Counted from the first letter of the stretch, positions 26,085 to 34,076 are shown. The stretch is DNA of 36,639 nucleotides from Treponema sp. (GCA_024690865.1 JAILON010000070.1:1-36639), one strand, 5' to 3'. Notes: generated by a model from the sequence alone, not told the origin. Numbers and translations are program-made.

Positions 26085-26920
26085 TTTTTTTTGCTCCATC
26101 TGATAAAAAGCACAAGGACGATGGTAAAAGAAAGCGTCTGTGCTATCGAAATCCTGACAGACTGCAATGCGTCCGGGTCGGACGCCCCCAGCACGTGCAG
26201 GACATTGACAATCGTATTGTTCACGAAGTGGTCTGCCATTCCCGCATACAGGGAGCCGGTCATCTTCGCAAGGAGCGCGTATTTGAAGCCGACCACAGTG
26301 GACGTAAGGACCAGGACCGCAAGGTTCACCACAAACTGTACGCCGCTACTCGTCCCGTCCGTAAAGCTCCGCAGAGGTCCCACGCAATGCCATGCACCGA
26401 ACATCACGGAGGCGATTGCCGCCGCAGGCAGGAAACGGTAGCGCGATTCAAAGATTCTCTGGAACAGGCCGCGGAAAACGCCCTCCTCCATCAGAACGTT
26501 GATGATGTTGCCAAGGATGCAAATCGCAAAGAAGACAAGCTCCGTGCGATTGCCCAGATTCCCGTCAACCGAATAGCTCGTCACATAGAGCGAAAGTCCC
26601 CCAAAGTTGCCGGAGTTTTTCAGAATGAGTATCTCGCTTCCATACGCGACGGCGTAGCAGGCAAAGCCCAGACAGAATCCTGCGAGGATGTTCCGCGCGG
26701 CGTGTCCCGTAACGAACCCCAGTTCCCCTGCCCGGTAGCATAGGAGCTTTGCCGAAACAAGAAGGACCGCGATTCCCAAAAGCTTATGGATGAAAGCCTC
26801 GCCGAAAAAGCTCTCGTCCGTGCGGATGACAAAATATTCGATAAGGCGAAAAGTAAAACAAACAAGGTATATCAGGACGGCAGACAGCCAGACTTTTTTT
26901 GTGCTACAGGTTCCGCTCAT
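26081..26920 (-). CDS. CPBP family intramembrane protease (Abi-like)
   Basis: A 279-residue polytopic membrane protein with about eight helices. The CPBP/Abi motif 1 is MEEGVFRGLFQRIF (EExxxR) and motif 2 is VMFGAWHC (FxxxH). These glutamic proteases process prenylated or bacteriocin-like peptides in other systems. The start is the ATG at 26920, with GGAGG 5 nt upstream; a TTG one codon earlier is too close to it. It forms a coupled two-gene operon with the serine hydrolase. The substrate is unknown. Confidence 0.88.
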   Translation of the reverse strand: MSGTCSTKKVWLSAVLIYLVCFTFRLIEYFVIRTDESFFGEAFIHKLLGIAVLLVSAKLLCYRAGELGFVTGHAARNILAGFCLGFACYAVAYGSEILILKNSGNFGGLSLYVTSYSVDGNLGNRTELVFFAICILGNIINVLMEEGVFRGLFQRIFESRYRFLPAAAIASVMFGAWHCVGPLRSFTDGTSSGVQFVVNLAVLVLTSTVVGFKYALLAKMTGSLYAGMADHFVNNTIVNVLHVLGASDPDALQSVRISIAQTLSFTIVLVLFIRWSKKK

Positions 26921-26950
26921 CAATTCCTCCGGGGCAAAAGCATTCCGGTT

Positions 26951-26979
26951 AGGATAATCCTTTTTGAGCTATGCGTCAA
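26951..26979 (-). promoter_or_regulatory. Promoter of the CPBP-serine hydrolase operon
   Basis: On the minus strand, TTGACG (26979-26974), 17 bp, TATCCT (26956-26951). The leader is about 25 nt. Confidence 0.6.
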
Positions 26980-27027
26980 GAAGCATGCTTGCCCCTGCCA
27001 GCTTTCTTCGTACCACCGTATGGGCCG

Positions 27028-27075
27028 CAAAAACAAAACAGACACTGCCGGATAAGCAACTTATATCCGGCAGCG
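27028..27075 (-). terminator. Terminator of the zinc operon
   Basis: A 12-bp stem (27064-27075 with 27043-27054, one G-U pair) around a 9-nt loop, followed on the minus strand by GTCTGTTTTGTTTTT. Confidence 0.85.
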
Positions 27076-27104
27076 TCCAATCTACAATCAGAGAACGGAA
27101 GGAC

Positions 27105-28634
27105 TTACTTCAGAGCTTCTTTCAGTACATCAAGGTTCTTCTGCATGGTCCCGAGGTAGGTCGTCCCCTTCTTGATGTCCTTCTGCGTCGTGGACTGCAT
27201 TGAGTCGAGCGTCAGGATTTTCGCGTCCTTCTTCTTGCTCGTCTGAATGATCGTGCGGGCAATCTTCCCGTTTCCGCTCTCAATCTGGCAGACGTTCTTG
27301 AGTCCAAGCTCGTCAACCTTGTTCGCAAGGAACACGACTGTCTCAAAGCTCGCCTCGCTTTCAGCCGAGCATCCGACGAATGCGGCATAATAGCTCAGGC
27401 CGTAATCATCCACAAAGTAACGGAAGGGGAAGCGGTCGCCGAAGAGCAGGGTCTTTGTGTTTCCGTTCCGCACTGCGTCGGCAAAGTCAGCGTCAAGCTT
27501 GTCAAGCTTCGCGGAATAGGACGCAAGGTTCGCCCGGTATGAGGAGGCATTCTTCGCATCCTTCTGGCAGAGCGCGTCGCAGATTGCACCGCACAGGATT
27601 TTTGCGTTGCGGACGGAGAGCCACACGTGCTCGTCGTACTCAAGCTCTTCCTCATCGCTTGAGTGGTGATGATGGTGATGCTCGCCCTCGCTGCCGTGAT
27701 TATGCCCCAGAAGCAGGTCCTCGCACTCATGGGCGGAAAGCTTTGAGCTGACGAAGTAGGAGTTGACCTTTGAGTCCATGAACTCTGCGAAGCCGTTGTC
27801 GCCAAAGTAGAAATGGAAATGGGCCACCTCTTTTGCGGGGGCATAGCCATGGTCGTTGAACATCACGTATTTGGGGACGTTCTTGTCTTTGGACTCAAAC
27901 TGGTAGCGGACGTTCGTAATTTTTCCCTCTTCATTCCTCTTCACGGCATATCCGGCATAGCTGTATTTACCGGTGACGGACTTCCCGTTGTCGTAGGTGA
28001 TGGTAATCTTATTTCCGCTCACCTTGATTGACTTGACACCGCAGTTCCATTTGGCGGCAATCTCGGTCTTCATCTCCGATTCAGACTTGCCTTTTTCCTC
28101 CGCCTGATGCTCGATGTACTCACCAAGGCCATCGCTCATCAAGACAGGATACAGGGACTGCCATTTCCCGTTGAATTCAGAAAGGCTCCTGTCCTTTATG
28201 TCATGCTCATCTATTTCGGAGCTGTGGGCATGCTCGTGTTCATGCTCCTCTTCCTCCTCGACCTGCATACCCTCGACGACTTCCTCGACCTTCACTTTGT
28301 CGCCCAGGACTTCCATCAGGTTGATGACCTTCATGTCCTTGTTCTTCGCATTCTTGAGGACATCATCCACCCACTCATCGCTCTCACCGCCGACGTAGAT
28401 GAATATATCCGCCGTACTGATTTTCGCGATGTCCTTGACGGACGGCTGGTAAGAATGCAGGTCAACCCCGTTGCCGATGAGAAGGGTTATCTCCGCATCC
28501 TTGGCTTTGTCGCCGACAATCTCCCGTACCCAGTCATATTCCGGAAAAATAGTCGTTACGATTTTTGTCTTGGCAAAAGCCATACCGGCAGCCACGAGCA
28601 TCATGCCCGCAATCATGAACTTTTTAATGCTCAT
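27105..28634 (-). CDS. Zinc-binding ABC lipid-free binding protein: ZnuA with nested ZinT domain
   Basis: A 509-residue exported zinc-binding protein. The signal peptide is MSIKKFMIAGMMLVAAGMAF with no lipobox. Residues ~23-125 form the ZnuA N-lobe (metal His60 in DLHSYQPS). A Glu/His-rich stretch (~126-145) leads into a ZinT/YodA domain (~146-300: FNGKWQSLYP, then H262 and AHFHFYFG with H272 and H274 as expected zinc ligands). A second His-rich loop (311-324, six consecutive His) leads back to ZnuA with His336 in YDEHVWLS and the C-lobe (GDRFPFRYFVDDYGL, TLDSMQS). Streptococcal AdcA has ZinT at the C-terminus; here it sits inside the His-rich loop. GGAGG is 7 nt before the ATG. No ZnuB/ZnuC genes are in the window. 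Confidence 0.9.
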   Translation of the reverse strand: MSIKKFMIAGMMLVAAGMAFAKTKIVTTIFPEYDWVREIVGDKAKDAEITLLIGNGVDLHSYQPSVKDIAKISTADIFIYVGGESDEWVDDVLKNAKNKDMKVINLMEVLGDKVKVEEVVEGMQVEEEEEHEHEHAHSSEIDEHDIKDRSLSEFNGKWQSLYPVLMSDGLGEYIEHQAEEKGKSESEMKTEIAAKWNCGVKSIKVSGNKITITYDNGKSVTGKYSYAGYAVKRNEEGKITNVRYQFESKDKNVPKYVMFNDHGYAPAKEVAHFHFYFGDNGFAEFMDSKVNSYFVSSKLSAHECEDLLLGHNHGSEGEHHHHHHSSDEEELEYDEHVWLSVRNAKILCGAICDALCQKDAKNASSYRANLASYSAKLDKLDADFADAVRNGNTKTLLFGDRFPFRYFVDDYGLSYYAAFVGCSAESEASFETVVFLANKVDELGLKNVCQIESGNGKIARTIIQTSKKKDAKILTLDSMQSTTQKDIKKGTTYLGTMQKNLDVLKEALK

Positions 28635-28659
28635 CTCATTTCCTCCATTTTTATGCTTT

Positions 28660-29817
28660 TTATGCTATTGCTTTTTCGTCAAGGCACTTGACAAGCTCTG
28701 CCCTGATGGCTTCCTTGTCATAGCCCTTTCCGATGATTACGATCTGGTTCTCCCTGTCTCCGAATTCCTCGTCCCAGCTTTCCTTCACATCGGGATTCTG
28801 CTCAAGGTACTCCTGCTTCTGTTCTTCCACAAGCGCGTCAATCCAGTAAGAGACCGGCATGACGGAAGAGTTTCGCCCCGCCTGCTCAAAGAGCTGTACG
28901 TCCTGGTCCGCATCGCTGAACCAGATGTAGCCCTTCGCACGGATGAGCTCCTTGGGATAGTGGTTGTTCACGAAGTCCGTGAAACGCTCGCGGTTGAAGG
29001 GCCGCTTTTCCTCGAACACGAACGAGGAGATTCCGTACTCGCCGGTGCAGCCCTGCGTCGCACGGTCGGGCTCGCTCAGGCTGTTGATGGCTTTCTGGAT
29101 TGCGGAAGAGGAGTCTATCTGCTCGAAGTTGAACGGTTCCGTCGTCATGATCTGGTCTATGTCAACCTCGCCGTTCACGCTCCTGATAATCGGAGCGCGG
29201 GTCTGGAACTCGCGCACGATTTTCTCCACTTCCGCAAGCTGCTCCTCATTCAGAAGGTCGCACTTGTTCAGCACGATGAAGTTGCAGAACTCAATCTGGT
29301 CGACGATGAGCGTAGAAATCTCCTCGTCCGTCAGGTTGTTCTGGTCAACGCTGTCTGCATTGTCCCTCTTCTTTTTGAGCTCGCTGAGGAACTCGCGGTA
29401 AATCCGGTCCGCGTCCACGACGGTGACTACCGAGGTAAGGTATACGTTCGTGTCCGGATTGTCCTCCTCGTAGGCGAGGAAGCTCGCGGAGACCGCACCC
29501 GGATCGCTTATGCCGGACGCCTCCACGAAGACAACCTCCACCGAGTCGAGCGTAGAGATTTTCTCAATCTGTTCGATAAACTCATCGCGCAGGGTACAGC
29601 AGATGCAGCCGTTCTGGAGCTCGAACATCGGACATTCGGTGACGTTCGTTCCGTTCTTTTTCAGAATCTCCGCATCCACGTTTATGCTTCCCATATCGTT
29701 GACGATAAGGGCGACCTTCCGTTTTTCCTGACGGAGCAGGTTGTTCAAGAGCGTCGTCTTCCCTGAGCCCAAGTAGCCCGTGATGAGGACGACAGGCTTT
29801 TTCGTTGCTTTTTGCAT
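28660..29817 (-). CDS. COG0523 (CobW/ZNG1-type) metal-trafficking GTPase
   Basis: A 385-residue G3E GTPase. Walker A is GYLGSGKTTLLNNLL (from residue 14), and the metal site GCICCTLRD has the CxCC motif (C71, C73, C74). The base-recognition motif is NKCD. The CobW C-terminal domain follows (KGYIWFSD, then GRNSSVMPVSYWID). Members linked to zinc starvation deliver zinc to client proteins. The start at ATG 29817 is chosen because the promoter and the Zur-type box lie just upstream; the frame is open for 44 more codons but these run through that box. It shares an operon with the zinc-binding protein (25-nt gap). Confidence 0.93.
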   Translation of the reverse strand: MQKATKKPVVLITGYLGSGKTTLLNNLLRQEKRKVALIVNDMGSINVDAEILKKNGTNVTECPMFELQNGCICCTLRDEFIEQIEKISTLDSVEVVFVEASGISDPGAVSASFLAYEEDNPDTNVYLTSVVTVVDADRIYREFLSELKKKRDNADSVDQNNLTDEEISTLIVDQIEFCNFIVLNKCDLLNEEQLAEVEKIVREFQTRAPIIRSVNGEVDIDQIMTTEPFNFEQIDSSSAIQKAINSLSEPDRATQGCTGEYGISSFVFEEKRPFNRERFTDFVNNHYPKELIRAKGYIWFSDADQDVQLFEQAGRNSSVMPVSYWIDALVEEQKQEYLEQNPDVKESWDEEFGDRENQIVIIGKGYDKEAIRAELVKCLDEKAIA

Positions 29818-29834
29818 AGTGCTTCCCAGTAATT

Positions 29835-29849
29835 TGATAACCGTTATCA
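29835..29849. promoter_or_regulatory. Fur-family (probably Zur) box
   Basis: TGATAAC-C-GTTATCA is a perfect 7-1-7 palindrome, 13 of 15 identical to the classic Fur/Zur core TGATAATNATTATCA. It abuts the -10 and covers the transcription start of the zinc operon, as expected for a repressor operator. Gene content points to zinc as the signal. Confidence 0.75.
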
Positions 29850-29877
29850 TATTACTAAAAAGGAAGGTCAGCGTCAA
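29849..29877 (-). promoter_or_regulatory. Promoter of the zinc operon
   Basis: On the minus strand, TTGACG (29877-29872), 17 bp, TAATAT (29854-29849), overlapping the Zur-type box by one base. Confidence 0.75.
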
Positions 29878-29958
29878 TAGAATTTGAGAAGAAATATCAA
29901 ATTTGATGAATGAAACAAAAACCGCTCCCTGGACTACGGAAGGGGGCACAGGCCGCCG

Positions 29959-31425
29959 TCAGTCAGTTCCAGCGATTGCCCTGTTGTATTCCGCCAGGCG
30001 GAGCTCGCAGTCGCAGCAGGCTTTGACAAGTTCGCGGTCGTGGGTCACGACGATGACCGTCTTGCCCATCTCCTTGAGACGGCGCAGGATAGAGCCGATT
30101 TGCAGCATGTGCGTCCAGTCCAGCCCGCTCGTCGGCTCGTCAAAGAGCATGATGTCGCGCCCGCTCGCGATGGCGCAGGCGACGGCGACGCGCTGCTTCT
30201 GCCCGCCGGAAAGCGACTGCGGGTGCCGGGCCGCAAATTCCGCAAGATCGAGCGAGGCAAGGATGCGTCGGGCCTCATCCTCATTTTCTTCCGCCTGGCT
30301 GATAAGAACCTCGTCCAGCACGCTTTCCGCAAAGAGCTGGTGGTTCACGTCCTGCATCACAAGATAGATGAGCTTCTGCCGTTTCCGCCGGCCATAACAT
30401 TTGCCTTTGTACAGGAGCGTTCCTTTTGCACGACGGTTCAGCCCGCACAGGCAGGTAAGCAGCGTCGTCTTTCCTTCCCCATTGTCTCCGGTGACTGCGG
30501 TTATTTTCCCGGCGGGAATCTCCATCTGCGGGATGTCAAGGGCGACGTATCCGTTCTTGTATGTGTAGTGGAAGTTCCGCAGCACGAGCGGCTGCCCTGC
30601 ACCCTGTGACGGGCTGCTTTCAGTTGCCACACACAGCTGCCGGGTATTCCTGGTCCGGAGTCCCAGCGCATGAAGTTCCTCATCAGTGACGGCATCCATC
30701 TGTGCGCGTGAAAGCTCCCGAATAATCCTGCCGTCCTGTAACACCAGCGCCCGGTCGGCAAGGTCCCAGAGGTATGCTATACGGTGCTCGGCGACGATTA
30801 TCGTCTTTCCCTCTTGCTTCCATTTTTTCAGGAGTGATGCAAGCCCGTCTATCGTGCGAAGATCAAGGTTCGCGGAAGGCTCGTCCAAGAGGACAATCCT
30901 GTTCCCCGTGACCGCAACCGATGCGCATGCGATTTTCTGCTTCTGCCCGCCGCTCAGGTGAAAGAGACTCCTTCCCATAAGCGGCGCAAGCTGAAGCTCT
31001 TTTATCGTGTTGTCCATGCGGCGCAAAATCTCTTTTTCCGCCATCCCCTGATTCTCGCACGCGAAGGCAAGCTCGCTCGTGGTGTCCACGTTGAAGAACT
31101 GCGAACGGGGATTCTGGAACACGGTGCTGACGGTCTTCGCCGTGTCGTACAGCTCCGCCTTCGAGACATCCACACCGTCCACCGTCACGCTTCCGTGCAG
31201 GCTGCCCTCGTAGAAGTTGGGGATAAGCCCGTTTATCAGGCGGAGTATCGTAGTCTTGCCACAGCCGGAAGCCCCAGTAAGCAGGACAAACTCGCCGTCG
31301 GCAACCGAAAGGCTGACATCCCGAAGGCTGCCGTTCGAGACGCTTTCCCCCACTCCCCCGGCCGCACCGTTTATGCCGTCCTCTCCGGAGCTATATGTAA
31401 AACGCAGGTCTTTCAGCTCTATCAT
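29959..31425 (-). CDS. ECF transporter ATPase, two fused ABC domains (EcfA-EcfA')
   Basis: A 488-residue protein with two complete ATPase domains. First: GASGCGKTTILRL, LSGGQKQKIACA, RIVLLDEPSANLD. Second (from about residue 270): GDNGEGKTTLLTC, SLSGGQKQRVAVA, DIMLFDEPTSGLD, then VVTHDREL. Both sites look catalytically complete. Fusions of this kind supply both ATPases of an energy-coupling-factor importer. I chose ATG 31425; a TTG two codons earlier is also possible. It has its own promoter and an operator shared with the S-component gene, so it belongs to the same transporter despite the intervening CPBP gene. Confidence 0.92.
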   Translation of the reverse strand: MIELKDLRFTYSSGEDGINGAAGGVGESVSNGSLRDVSLSVADGEFVLLTGASGCGKTTILRLINGLIPNFYEGSLHGSVTVDGVDVSKAELYDTAKTVSTVFQNPRSQFFNVDTTSELAFACENQGMAEKEILRRMDNTIKELQLAPLMGRSLFHLSGGQKQKIACASVAVTGNRIVLLDEPSANLDLRTIDGLASLLKKWKQEGKTIIVAEHRIAYLWDLADRALVLQDGRIIRELSRAQMDAVTDEELHALGLRTRNTRQLCVATESSPSQGAGQPLVLRNFHYTYKNGYVALDIPQMEIPAGKITAVTGDNGEGKTTLLTCLCGLNRRAKGTLLYKGKCYGRRKRQKLIYLVMQDVNHQLFAESVLDEVLISQAEENEDEARRILASLDLAEFAARHPQSLSGGQKQRVAVACAIASGRDIMLFDEPTSGLDWTHMLQIGSILRRLKEMGKTVIVVTHDRELVKACCDCELRLAEYNRAIAGTD

Positions 31426-31443
31426 GTTCAATCCGCCTCTTGC

Positions 31444-31459
31444 GTTAGCTTAAACTAAC
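31444..31459. promoter_or_regulatory. GTTA-N8-TAAC operator at the EcfA gene
   Basis: GTTAGCTTAAACTAAC, a nearly perfect 16-bp palindrome just downstream of the -10, around the predicted transcription start. It matches the operators at 33868-33883 and 33908-33923. Confidence 0.65.
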
Positions 31460-31465
31460 GACAAT

Positions 31466-31494
31466 ATACTACGGATTTTACACGCTTTAGTCAA
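31466..31494 (-). promoter_or_regulatory. Promoter of the EcfA gene
   Basis: On the minus strand, TTGACT (31494-31489), 17 bp, TAGTAT (31471-31466), immediately followed by the operator. Confidence 0.65.
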
Positions 31495-31526
31495 TCACCG
31501 CATGGTGCGGAAGGGAAAGTATAAGG

Positions 31527-32429
31527 TCAGACCTCCAGGGGCGCAACGTCCCCTTCATTGTCGTCTGCGGCGGGACTGCTTTCCTGAGCCGCATCAAGAA
31601 TGTGTTCAAAATTGGCGGGTATCGTGCAGATTTTCTTTTTCCGCAGGAGAAAGAACAGGACAAGCAGATAAGGAATACCGCTCAAAAGCAGAGCCGGATG
31701 GTAGCCGTCAATAGTCTGCTGGATTGAACCGCTCTTGTATATGCTCGTGATGCCGGCGGCAACATCATAGAACGCATGCAGCGCAACGTTCGGCCAGATT
31801 GTCCCATTCCGCAGGTATAACGCAACAAAAACCATCCCCAGCACAACTGCCATCACCGTCTGCACGGCGACTGCGGCGGGTTTCAGCCCAGAAGCGATGT
31901 TCGTCAGGTGCATAAGCCCGAAGAGCAGGCCTGAAAGGGCGACAGTCTTCCACACACCGCCCTTTGATTTTGCAAAACGATTGTACAGAGTTGTCGCAAC
32001 GACGCCGCGGAAGGTCAGCTCCTCGGCGACACCGACAAACACCATTAACAAGAAAAATACCCCGATCATAAAGGGAGAATTGGGCGTTCGTTCGCCGGAG
32101 TAGCTGAGAAGCAACGCTGGTATGGAGATTACCGATGCAACGAGGAGATAACCGCCTGCAAAAAGCCCTTTGAAGAAGCCCACACCTTTGTTCGTAAGGA
32201 CAGGCAGAAAGCCGGTGCAACGTAAGAGGACGACAGCGGCAATGGAAAAAAATATTTCCACTGCAAGGGAAACAACATTGAATATCCCGGCATCCACGGG
32301 AAGTTTGCCCAGCGGAGTAAAGGAAATGACAGAGTCAACTCCTACAAGGAACAGGCCGTACAATGCCGACACTACGCAGGCAAAGATAACTGCGTGCTTC
32401 CTGCTGAATTTTTCAATAATCCGTCCCAC
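31527..32429 (-). CDS. CPBP family intramembrane protease inside the ECF cluster
   Basis: A 300-residue polytopic membrane protein (about eight helices). CPBP motif 1 is VAEELTFRGVVATTLYNRF (EExxxR) and motif 2 is LLFGLMHLTN (FxxxH). The start is GTG at 32429, with AGGAG 6 nt upstream; the frame is open for 62 more codons but those overlap the promoter and EcfT. An out-of-frame ATG lies directly beside it. It has a promoter of its own 57 nt upstream and sits between EcfT and EcfA. Role in transport, if any, is unknown. Confidence 0.88.
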   Translation of the reverse strand: MGRIIEKFSRKHAVIFACVVSALYGLFLVGVDSVISFTPLGKLPVDAGIFNVVSLAVEIFFSIAAVVLLRCTGFLPVLTNKGVGFFKGLFAGGYLLVASVISIPALLLSYSGERTPNSPFMIGVFFLLMVFVGVAEELTFRGVVATTLYNRFAKSKGGVWKTVALSGLLFGLMHLTNIASGLKPAAVAVQTVMAVVLGMVFVALYLRNGTIWPNVALHAFYDVAAGITSIYKSGSIQQTIDGYHPALLLSGIPYLLVLFFLLRKKKICTIPANFEHILDAAQESSPAADDNEGDVAPLEV

Positions 32430-32485
32430 ATGTATCTCCTGAAACAAAGCAAGGGCATCTTTCTCCCTGCTAAAGCTACCGGAGC

Positions 32486-32515
32486 ATAATAACAGAAAAG
32501 CGTTTCCTTGGTCAA
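32486..32515 (-). promoter_or_regulatory. Promoter of the ECF-cluster CPBP gene
   Basis: On the minus strand, TTGACC (32515-32510), 18 bp, TATTAT (32491-32486). No GTTA-N8-TAAC operator is present here. Confidence 0.6.
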
Positions 32516-32530
32516 CGAAGCTTGTGCGGC

Positions 32531-33265
32531 TTAAGCCATGTGCAGGATTCCGCATGCCCGCAGAATCACGAATAAAAGCCCGCCTCCCAGTGCGATGAAA
32601 GTCAGCGCATCCCATACACCGAACCCGATTTTGCAGATGTTCGTGCGCTTGTCCGGTCCGCCAAGCCCGCGCGTGAGGGCAGCCGCCGACAGTTCCTGTC
32701 CGATTTTGACGGAGCAGGTCATCATCGGGATAAGGCGGTACTCAAGCATCTGGAACGCCTTGCGTCCCCCAAACTGTATGTCCCGCATCGTCATTGCCTT
32801 GTTGATGCTCGCAGCTTCCTCCAGCACGGTCGGGAAAAAGCGGAACATAACCGCGAGGGGAATCGTAATGGTCTGGGGAACGTGCATCCGTTCCATTGCG
32901 GCGATGAACTCGCTCACGGTCGTGGTGGACACAACGTACATCCCCGTCAAGATTCCAGGCAGAAAGCGCAGGACAATCCCACACATTGCAAGTAGAAGGA
33001 AATTCAAGAAGCCCGTGCACTGCGGCATTGCAAGGCATGCCAAGGCATATGCAGCCGTATACAGAAAGACACCGTATGCAAATGCCCCCCAACGCCGGGA
33101 GCAGAGCAGAAGCAGGAGGGGCAGGTAGTTCAAGGCGACACGGAATTCCGCAGCAGCATCGCCACCCGCATTGCCCAGCACGAAGACAGAAACAAAGGTC
33201 AGAAGCAGGAGCTTTGTGCGCGGGTCAAGCAGGGACTTCTTAGTCCCTGACTGAAGGATTTCCAT
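32531..33265 (-). CDS. ECF transporter transmembrane component (EcfT/CbiQ type)
   Basis: A 244-residue membrane protein that couples the S component to the ATPases. The N-terminal LDPRTKLLLLTFVSVFVL is the usual EcfT start, followed by several helices. The cytosolic coupling region carries MRDIQFGGRKAFQMLEYRL and ALTRGLGGPDKRT, matching the paired Ala-Arg-Gly type motifs. The ATG at 33265 overlaps the S-component stop (TGATG), fixing the start; the longer open frame runs inside the S gene. Second gene of the operon. Confidence 0.9.
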   Translation of the reverse strand: MEILQSGTKKSLLDPRTKLLLLTFVSVFVLGNAGGDAAAEFRVALNYLPLLLLLCSRRWGAFAYGVFLYTAAYALACLAMPQCTGFLNFLLLAMCGIVLRFLPGILTGMYVVSTTTVSEFIAAMERMHVPQTITIPLAVMFRFFPTVLEEAASINKAMTMRDIQFGGRKAFQMLEYRLIPMMTCSVKIGQELSAAALTRGLGGPDKRTNICKIGFGVWDALTFIALGGGLLFVILRACGILHMA

Positions 33266-33852
33266 CACGCAATCCCGGCTTTCTTGAAGTGCTTCTTCAA
33301 GATTTTCAGTCCGAGCAGGCCGCCGAGAACTCCCGAAAGGAAACAGAGGACAAAGTGTACAGGGCACATCCAGACGGGCATGAGTTTGGTCAGTGCCTCT
33401 ATGTATTCCTGTCCGAAGTTCTGCCGCGTGGACCAGTACTTGTCTGCAAAAAAGAAAAGCGGAATGTAATTGCTCCAGACCCAGAGGCTGAAGAAACCGT
33501 GTGCAATGACGGCCTTCTTCGCACTTCTGTAGTCGCCACTCTTATAGACAAACTCGGCAACCAGACCTGCGAGTGTCCCCAGGACAAGCGCATAGTAGGA
33601 CATGCCGGTAAGCCACATGAGTATTCCCAACAGGATGCTCATTATCAGAATCATGCCGAACTTATTCACTTTCGTAAGGAACAGCATAAACACGATTCCG
33701 CCGCAGAGGGGCATCAAAACCGAATATGTCGGCATGAATATCGGGATAAAGCCGAGCATGGCAAGCGCCATGATAATGACAAAATAAATGGCGGTGAATA
33801 CACCGACGTTAATCAAATCCTTTCCGTTGAGCTTTTTTGTATCTTTCATCAT
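33265..33852 (-). CDS. ECF transporter S component, MptD/Trep_Strep family
   Basis: A 195-residue membrane protein with about six helices. The features match the Trep_Strep (MptD-like) family: GKDLINVGVFTAIYFVI at the front, FIPIFMPTYSVLMPLCGGI, MLWLTGMSYY-like central helices, and GGLLGLKILKKHFKKAG at the end. The substrate of this family is not established. GAGG lies 4 nt before the first of two successive ATGs (7 nt before the second). First gene of the ECF operon, with a consensus -35 promoter and two operators. Confidence 0.88.
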   Translation of the reverse strand: MMKDTKKLNGKDLINVGVFTAIYFVIIMALAMLGFIPIFMPTYSVLMPLCGGIVFMLFLTKVNKFGMILIMSILLGILMWLTGMSYYALVLGTLAGLVAEFVYKSGDYRSAKKAVIAHGFFSLWVWSNYIPLFFFADKYWSTRQNFGQEYIEALTKLMPVWMCPVHFVLCFLSGVLGGLLGLKILKKHFKKAGIA

Positions 33853-33867
33853 GGAACCTCACATCAT

Positions 33868-33883
33868 GTTAGCTGATAGTAAC
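33868..33883. promoter_or_regulatory. GTTA-N8-TAAC operator over the -10 of the ECF operon
   Basis: GTTAGCTGATAGTAAC on the plus strand. It overlaps the -10, and its centre is exactly 40 bp (about four helical turns) from the next copy. Confidence 0.65.
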
Positions 33884-33904
33884 ACAATACACACAGACTG
33901 TCAA
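33876..33904 (-). promoter_or_regulatory. Promoter of the ECF operon
   Basis: On the minus strand, TTGACA (33904-33899), 17 bp with a TG-n extended -10, TACTAT (33881-33876). It is flanked by two operators. Confidence 0.75.
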
Positions 33905-33924
33905 GAAGTTAATAAAAGGTAACT
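33878..33924. repeat. Direct repeat copy A (ECF promoter segment)
   Basis: These 47 bp are 40/47 identical without gaps to 36427-36473. The copy covers the -35, spacer and distal operator. Outside the 47 bp similarity stops. The remainder of the gap to 34076 holds no gene I can see, only a GC-rich stretch. Confidence 0.8.
33908..33923. promoter_or_regulatory. GTTA-N8-TAAC operator upstream of the -35 of the ECF operon
   Basis: GTTAATAAAAGGTAAC, the third copy, 4 bp upstream of the -35. Confidence 0.55.
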
Positions 33925-34076
33925 ACTATAAAATAACGATCCGGCCGCACCTGGCGGGCAGGGGCAATTTGCGGGGAAACCAACTCAGAACAGCCTGGCG
34001 AGGGGGGCGTGCGGACGGAAGTCCACTTTTTCCCACCCCCTCCCCGCCCCGACAAAACTACAGGCGGGACTGGAAA

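Noticed and set aside
27655..27700. Short repeat-like CAT/ATG-rich tract
   Set aside because: It is the codons of the poly-histidine loop of the zinc-binding protein, not a DNA repeat.
34010..34043. GGAC-GGAA-GTCC hairpin followed by ACTTTTT on the plus strand
   Set aside because: A terminator-like shape, but the stem is only four clear base pairs and no plus-strand gene precedes it.
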